From Roseburia sp. (GTDB lineage Bacteria; Bacillota; Clostridia; Lachnospirales; Lachnospiraceae), in assembly GCA_023664725.1 (NCBI GenBank), contig JAMPFA010000001.1:238172-302171 (forward strand): a DNA stretch of 64,000 nucleotides, read 5' to 3'. The notes beneath the pieces were generated by a model that saw nothing but the letters and a program-made list of their open reading frames with translations, made no database searches and was not told the origin of the DNA. The position numbers and the translations under genes were made by a program. Positions 60,182 to 64,000 of the stretch are shown one piece after another (within the stretch, counting starts at the first letter, position 1; each line of letters begins with the position of its first letter).

Positions 60182-61093
60182 ATGTTAGATGTGTGTTTGC
60201 TTGGAACAGGGGGCATGATGCCGCTGCCGTATCGGTGGCTTACTTCCCTGATGCTTCGCTACAACGGAAGCAGTCTTATGGTTGACTGCGGAGAGGGAAC
60301 CCAGATTGCGGTGAAAGAGAAGGGCTGGAGCTTTAAGCCCATTGACGTAATCTGTTTTACCCATTATCATGCAGACCATATCAGCGGCCTGCCGGGGCTG
60401 CTTCTTACCATGGGAAATGCCCAGAGGAGCGAACCTCTTACCATGGTAGGGCCAAAGGGCCTGGAGAAAGTGGTGGGAGCCCTTCGGATGATTGCCCCGG
60501 AGCTTCCCTTTGAAATCCGGTTTATCGAAATCACAGAGCCGGAGGAAGATCTGGAATTGTATGGATATCACATCCATGCATTTCGCGTCAACCATAACAT
60601 TATCTGTTATGGTTACACCGTTGAGATTAAACGTGCAGGGAGATTTCATGTAGAATGGGCAAAGGAAAAACAGATTCCCCAGAAATTCTGGAGTCCCCTG
60701 CAGCATGGGCAGGTGATAGAGGATGAGGGGCGGCGTTACACGCCGGATATGGTGTTAGGACAGCCCAGAAAAGGAATAAAAGTAACCTATTGTACAGACA
60801 CCAGGCCTACGGTCAGTTTGAGAGATGCCGCAAAGGATTCCGATCTTTTGATCTGTGAGGGAATGTACGCAGAACCGGAGAAGCTGGCAAAGGCAAAGCA
60901 GTATAAGCATATGACTTTTTATGAGGCAGCCCAGGTGGCGAGAGATGCAAAAGTAAAGGAAATGTGGCTGACACATTTCAGCCCGTCTCTGGTCCGGGCG
61001 GAAAGTTACCTGCCAAAAGTGCAGGAAATATTTGCCGGTGCAAGTCTGGGGTTTGACGGAAGAAGCATGGAACTTGATTTTGAGGAGGAATAG
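60182..61093 (+). CDS. rnz: Ribonuclease Z
   Basis: RNase Z cuts tRNA precursors at the 3' end, needed when CCA is not encoded, as in all three tRNAs of this window. The 303-residue metallo-beta-lactamase-fold protein has the metal motif FTHYHADHISGLPGLLL, LLGTGGMMPLPYRW at the N-terminus, YCTDTRPTVSLRDAAKDSDL and LTHFSPSLVRAE. The long flexible arm typical of full rnz is present near 150-190. It lies 33 bp after rimI and 2 bp before a DUF6715 gene. Confidence 0.93.
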   Translation: MLDVCLLGTGGMMPLPYRWLTSLMLRYNGSSLMVDCGEGTQIAVKEKGWSFKPIDVICFTHYHADHISGLPGLLLTMGNAQRSEPLTMVGPKGLEKVVGALRMIAPELPFEIRFIEITEPEEDLELYGYHIHAFRVNHNIICYGYTVEIKRAGRFHVEWAKEKQIPQKFWSPLQHGQVIEDEGRRYTPDMVLGQPRKGIKVTYCTDTRPTVSLRDAAKDSDLLICEGMYAEPEKLAKAKQYKHMTFYEAAQVARDAKVKEMWLTHFSPSLVRAESYLPKVQEIFAGASLGFDGRSMELDFEEE

Positions 61094-61095
61094 CC

Positions 61096-61656
61096 ATGAA
61101 AAAAATGACCTATGTGATTATCGGAGCGATTTGTGTTTGTCTTGTAGTAGGGTATTACGCATATTTTACCCATGAGAAGTCAAAAAAAGAGGAAGTGGAA
61201 GTATCGGAAGTCCAAAAGATCATTTTGAAAGATTTATCGGGCAAAAATTATCCTGCCACACCCAGGGAGGTAGTGAAATTTTATAACCGCATTATCGCCT
61301 GCTATTATAATGAAGAGTTTACAGACGAAGAGCTTCATCAGCTTACCGATCAGGCCAGGATCCTGATGGATCAGGAACTTTCCGACAACAACCCTTCCGA
61401 GCAGTATTATCAGAGGGTGGCGGTTGAGGTACAAAACTACCGGGATAACAAGCTGACCATAACAAACGTGAATATCAGCGACAGCAACGATATCCAGACA
61501 GTCCAGATTGACGGAAAAGACTGCGCATATGTGGACTCGTCTTATCTGGTTCGCAAAGGCGGGAATTTAGTGAAGACAAATCAGTCCTACATTCTCAGGA
61601 AAGATGATGAGGGAAAATGGCGGATTCTGGCATTTGAGTTGACAGAGGGAGAATAG
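61096..61656 (+). CDS. Membrane-anchored DUF6715 protein
   Basis: This 186-residue protein has one N-terminal membrane segment (about 4-24) followed by a charged extracytoplasmic domain ([20 protein letters not shown], then [12 protein letters not shown] at the end). It matches the DUF6715 family, which I recall from Lachnospiraceae, with unknown function. It begins 2 bp after rnz and ends 7 bp before tsaD, so it is cotranscribed with the t6A and tRNA-processing genes. That context is not evidence for a tRNA role. Confidence 0.75.
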   Translation: MKKMTYVIIGAICVCLVVGYYAYFTHEKSKKEEVEVSEVQKIILKDLSGKNYPATPREVVKFYNRIIACYYNEEFTDEELHQLTDQARILMDQELSDNNPSEQYYQRVAVEVQNYRDNKLTITNVNISDSNDIQTVQIDGKDCAYVDSSYLVRKGGNLVKTNQSYILRKDDEGKWRILAFELTEGE

Positions 61657-61663
61657 TAGGGAT

Positions 61664-62686
61664 ATGAGTAAGGATGTAAAAATTCTGGCCATCGAGAGTT
61701 CCTGTGACGAGACAGCGGCGGCTGTAGTGGTAAACGGCAGGGATGTAAGGTCTAATATCATATCTTCCCAGATAGACCTGCACACCCTCTATGGCGGGGT
61801 GGTGCCGGAGATTGCCTCCAGAAAGCATATTGAGAAAATCAACCAGGTCATTACAGAGGCGTTAAATACTGCCAATTTCACTCTGGAGGATATGGACGCC
61901 ATAGGCGTAACTTACGGCCCTGGGCTGGTAGGTGCGCTTTTAGTGGGAGTTTCGGAGGCTAAGGCCATCAGTTTTGCCAGAAACATACCTCTGGTAGGAG
62001 TACATCATATTGAAGGGCATATCAGCGCCAACTATATTGAATACCCTCAGTTGGAACCTCCTTTTTTATGCCTGGTAGTCTCCGGCGGGCACACTCATCT
62101 GGTGAAAGTGAAAGATTACGGAGCCTATGAGATTCTGGGGAGAACGATGGATGATGCGGCGGGGGAAGCCTTTGACAAAGTGGCAAGGGCCATTGGGCTT
62201 GGATATCCGGGAGGGCCTAAGATTGAGAAGGTTTCCCATGAGGGGAACCCTAAGGCAATCGCTTTTCCGAGAGCCCGAGTGTTAGATGGCGCTTATAATT
62301 TTAGTTTCAGCGGCATGAAATCTGCCGTTTTAAACTATTTAAACGGATGTCAGATGAAGGGGATACCTGTTGTGCAGGAAGATGTGGCGGCTTCTTTCCA
62401 GCAGGCTGTGATCGACGTGCTTACAGGCAATGCAATAAAAGCTCTGGAAGAGACCGGCATGAAAAAATTTGCTCTGGCAGGAGGGGTTGCCTCCAACCGG
62501 ACACTGCGGGATGCCATGAAAAAACAGTGTGAAGCTTTGGGGGCGGAGTTTTTCTGCCCTTCGCCAGTGCTTTGCACCGACAATGCCGCTATGATCGGGG
62601 CGGCGGCTTATTATGACTATATGGCGGGAAAACGTGACGGTTTAGACTTGAATGCCATACCCAACCTTAAGTTAGGAGAACGCTGA
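61664..62686 (+). CDS. tsaD: tRNA t6A transferase TsaD
   Basis: TsaD transfers threonylcarbamoyl from TC-AMP to tRNA A37. The 340-residue protein has [20 protein letters not shown], the metal-binding [13 protein letters not shown] (two His), [27 protein letters not shown] and [14 protein letters not shown], with the final Asp ligand in [13 protein letters not shown]. All active-site elements are intact. It shares its last base with the ispD start (TGATG). Confidence 0.98.
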   Translation: MSKDVKILAIESSCDETAAAVVVNGRDVRSNIISSQIDLHTLYGGVVPEIASRKHIEKINQVITEALNTANFTLEDMDAIGVTYGPGLVGALLVGVSEAKAISFARNIPLVGVHHIEGHISANYIEYPQLEPPFLCLVVSGGHTHLVKVKDYGAYEILGRTMDDAAGEAFDKVARAIGLGYPGGPKIEKVSHEGNPKAIAFPRARVLDGAYNFSFSGMKSAVLNYLNGCQMKGIPVVQEDVAASFQQAVIDVLTGNAIKALEETGMKKFALAGGVASNRTLRDAMKKQCEALGAEFFCPSPVLCTDNAAMIGAAAYYDYMAGKRDGLDLNAIPNLKLGER

Positions 62687-63393
62687 TGGGAAAAGACAGG
62701 ATAACGGCAATCCTTTTAGCAGGGGGAAGCGGAAAACGTATGGGGGGAGACTGCAAAAAGCAGTATATGCTGTTAGACGGTTATCCTCTTTTGTACTATT
62801 CCCTGAAAACTTTCCAGGAAAGCCCTGTGGATGAGATTGTCCTGGTGACAAATGAGGAATCTTACTGCAGGGAGGAACTGATCGAAAGATATCATTTCCA
62901 TAAGGTGAAAAAAATAGTCCCAGGGGGAGAAGAGCGTTATTTGTCTGTGTACAACGGGCTTTTGCAGTCAGAGGGCAGTGATTACGTTCTGATCCATGAC
63001 GGGGCAAGACCTTTTGTCACTGAAGAAATCATTCTGCGCTGCATCCGGGAAGTGAAACTGCATCAGGCCTGTGTGGCGGGGATGCCGGTGAAGGATACGA
63101 TCAAGATCGCAGATGAAAAAGGGTTTGCCAGGCAGACCCCAGACAGGAAGTATGTGTATCTCACACAGACCCCTCAGGCATTCTCTTATCCCTTAATCCT
63201 AAGAGCCTACCAAAAAGTGATCGAGAAGCAGGTACAGGGGATTACAGACGATTCCATGGTAGTGGAATATTTGCAGGAAAAAAAGGTAAAACTTATAGAG
63301 GGAAGCTATCAGAATATCAAAGTTACCACGCCGGAAGATTACCTGATTGCCAGGGCATTTCTGGAAAAAGAGGGTAAAGAAAGAAAAATGTAA
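62686..63393 (+). CDS. ispD: 2-C-methyl-D-erythritol 4-phosphate cytidylyltransferase
   Basis: IspD couples MEP to CTP in the non-mevalonate isoprenoid pathway. The 235-residue protein has the nucleotidyltransferase opening ILLAGGSGKRMGGDCKKQYM (substrate-binding Gly/Arg/Lys), LIHDGARPFV, the GMPVKDTIK motif and TDDSMVVEYL. It is one-base coupled to tsaD. ispF is not adjacent within the window. A tRNA-Ser promoter lies immediately after it. Confidence 0.97.
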   Translation: MGKDRITAILLAGGSGKRMGGDCKKQYMLLDGYPLLYYSLKTFQESPVDEIVLVTNEESYCREELIERYHFHKVKKIVPGGEERYLSVYNGLLQSEGSDYVLIHDGARPFVTEEIILRCIREVKLHQACVAGMPVKDTIKIADEKGFARQTPDRKYVYLTQTPQAFSYPLILRAYQKVIEKQVQGITDDSMVVEYLQEKKVKLIEGSYQNIKVTTPEDYLIARAFLEKEGKERKM

Positions 63394-63412
63394 AAAAAGT
63401 GTAAAAAAGGTG

Positions 63413-63442
63413 TTGACAACTTATGGTATATGGTGCTAGAAT
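63413..63442 (+). promoter_or_regulatory. Promoter for the tRNA-Ser genes
   Basis: TTGACA (63413-63418), 18-bp spacer, TAGAAT (63437-63442), 50 bp before the first tRNA-Ser. Confidence 0.7.
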
Positions 63443-63491
63443 CAATTTTGTGCTGATTTGTGAAACATAAATGCAGACAGCTAATATATAT

Positions 63492-63577
63492 GGAGAAGTA
63501 TCGAAGTGGTCATAACGAGGCGGTCTTGAAAACCGTTTGTCCGAAAGGGCGCATGGGTTCGAATCCCATCTTCTCCG
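63492..63577 (+). tRNA. tRNA-Ser (anticodon TGA)
   Basis: The 86-nt sequence has acceptor GGAGAAG/CTTCTCC, discriminator G, anticodon loop CTTGAAA (TGA), a long variable arm (TTTGTCCGAAAGGGCG) typical of class II tRNAs, and T-arm ATGGG-TTCGAAT-CCCAT. CCA is not encoded. It reads TCA-type codons. Confidence 0.95.
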
Positions 63578-63655
63578 TTCGACCATGTTCCGCAGATAAA
63601 AGCGGAGGCGAATTTCTGTGTATATGGTCAAAATTTTATATGTTTAATTCTATTC

Positions 63656-63745
63656 GGAGAAGTACCCAAGCTGGCCGAAGGGACACCCCTGGAAAGGGTG
63701 CAGGTCGTTAACAGCGGCGCGAGGGTTCAAATCCCTCCTTCTCCG
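63656..63745 (+). tRNA. tRNA-Ser (anticodon GGA)
   Basis: The 90-nt sequence has acceptor GGAGAAG/CTTCTCC, discriminator G, anticodon stem CACCC/GGGTG with loop CTGGAAA (GGA), a long variable arm (CAGGTCGTTAACAGCGGCG), and T-arm GAGGG-TTCAAAT-CCCTC. CCA is not encoded. It reads TCC and TCT. Confidence 0.95.
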
Positions 63746-63787
63746 CTTGCATTGCAAAAAATGATGTCGAAAAATTGAAAAAAGTTC

Positions 63788-63816
63788 TTGACAAGGAACC
63801 ATGCAAGTGATATCAT
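63788..63816 (+). promoter_or_regulatory. rRNA operon promoter P1
   Basis: TTGACA (63788-63793), 17-bp spacer, TATCAT (63811-63816). It is the upstream member of a tandem pair. Confidence 0.8.
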
Positions 63817-63874
63817 TATAAAGCTAGTCCTGCCGAGGTTTGGCGGCATTGCAAAAAAGAAAGCGAAAAAGTTG

Positions 63875-63903
63875 TTGACAGACAGCGAGAGATGTGCTAT
63901 TCT
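63875..63903 (+). promoter_or_regulatory. rRNA operon promoter P2
   Basis: TTGACA (63875-63880), 17-bp spacer, TATTCT (63898-63903), followed by ATTATAG. The two promoters are about 87 bp apart, as in many rrn operons. Confidence 0.8.
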
Positions 63904-64000
63904 ATTATAGCTGTCGCAAAGAACAGCAACGAAAAGAACCTTGAAAACTGAACAGTGAAATAACCTTGAAAGATTTTGAGAATCAATGAGAAAGACCAGG
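63904..64000 (+). other. Leader of an rRNA operon (16S lies beyond the window)
   Basis: The sequence ACCTTGAAAACTGAACAGTG and following AT-rich DNA match the usual leader just before 16S in Clostridia. No mature 16S sequence is reached, so the rRNA itself is inferred. Confidence 0.75.

Overview
The window reads as a chromosomal segment of a gut-type Clostridia, most likely a Lachnospiraceae member near Blautia or Dorea. The reasons are gene content and order (ftsH-uvrC-hprK, murB-rapZ-whiA, tsaE-tsaB-rimI-rnz-tsaD-ispD, class III glutamine synthetase beside an Amt-PII fusion), strong AGGAGG ribosome sites, tRNA genes without encoded CCA, a GH112 phosphorylase for host glycans, and small families typical of that group. 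The species is inferred, not proven.

Region by region. Positions 1-2.5 kb hold the 3' part of murI, a WYL regulator and a convergent TraX-like membrane protein. Positions 2.5-10.6 kb are an AT-rich accessory block: a broken coiled-coil gene, a LytTR/GHKL two-component system, a LytTR-box promoter driving a 15-residue Trp-rich peptide ORF, an Rpn-like nuclease fragment, a secreted repeat protein, an AAA/PD-(D/E)XK protein and a NYN-LOTUS RNA-binding protein. Positions 10.6-23.2 kb are housekeeping: pyrG (reverse), ftsH, uvrC, hprK, an M18 aminopeptidase, murB-rapZ-whiA, a lipid kinase and fba. Positions 23.2-27.5 kb form a nitrogen module: glnN behind a promoter-terminator leader, a second terminator-like hairpin, then amt fused to a PII domain. 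Positions 27.5-28.9 kb hold two damaged genes, one an ATPase whose P-loop region appears cleanly excised.

Positions 28.9-37.8 kb carry an IMPACT-family protein, PBP1A, the GH112 phosphorylase, tRNA-Gln, an acyl-ACP thioesterase, a CvfB-like S1 protein and a secreted SH3-NlpC/P60 hydrolase. Positions 37.9-38.1 kb contain a tight cluster of DnaA boxes far from any dnaA gene. Positions 38.4-46.2 kb carry a divergent WecG-like protein, YitT, a CdaR-type regulator, then ftsE-ftsX, an M23 hydrolase, a C-terminal processing protease and VanZ. Next come prfB with its programmed +1 frameshift and a threonine/aspartate-pathway run (hom, phosphoglycerate-mutase-like candidate homoserine kinase, aspartate kinase). 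Positions 51.3-55.7 kb are mostly reverse-strand or accessory (alpha-glucosidase, DUF975, metallopeptidase, DUF2752, DUF4190 and two decayed small genes). Positions 55.9-63.4 kb run tex, ycxB, the tRNA t6A genes tsaE, tsaB and tsaD with rimI and rnz, and ispD. The window closes with two tRNA-Ser genes and tandem promoters leading into an rRNA operon.

The best candidate for something undescribed is the 5.2-5.4 kb element: two identical 13-bp direct repeats 20 bp apart sit just upstream of a promoter and of a 15-codon ORF (MMYYWTGLWRIWPFK), immediately after an AgrC/AgrA-like pair that has no AgrB or AgrD. The DnaA-box cluster at 38.0 kb and the P-loop-less ATPase at 28.4 kb come next.
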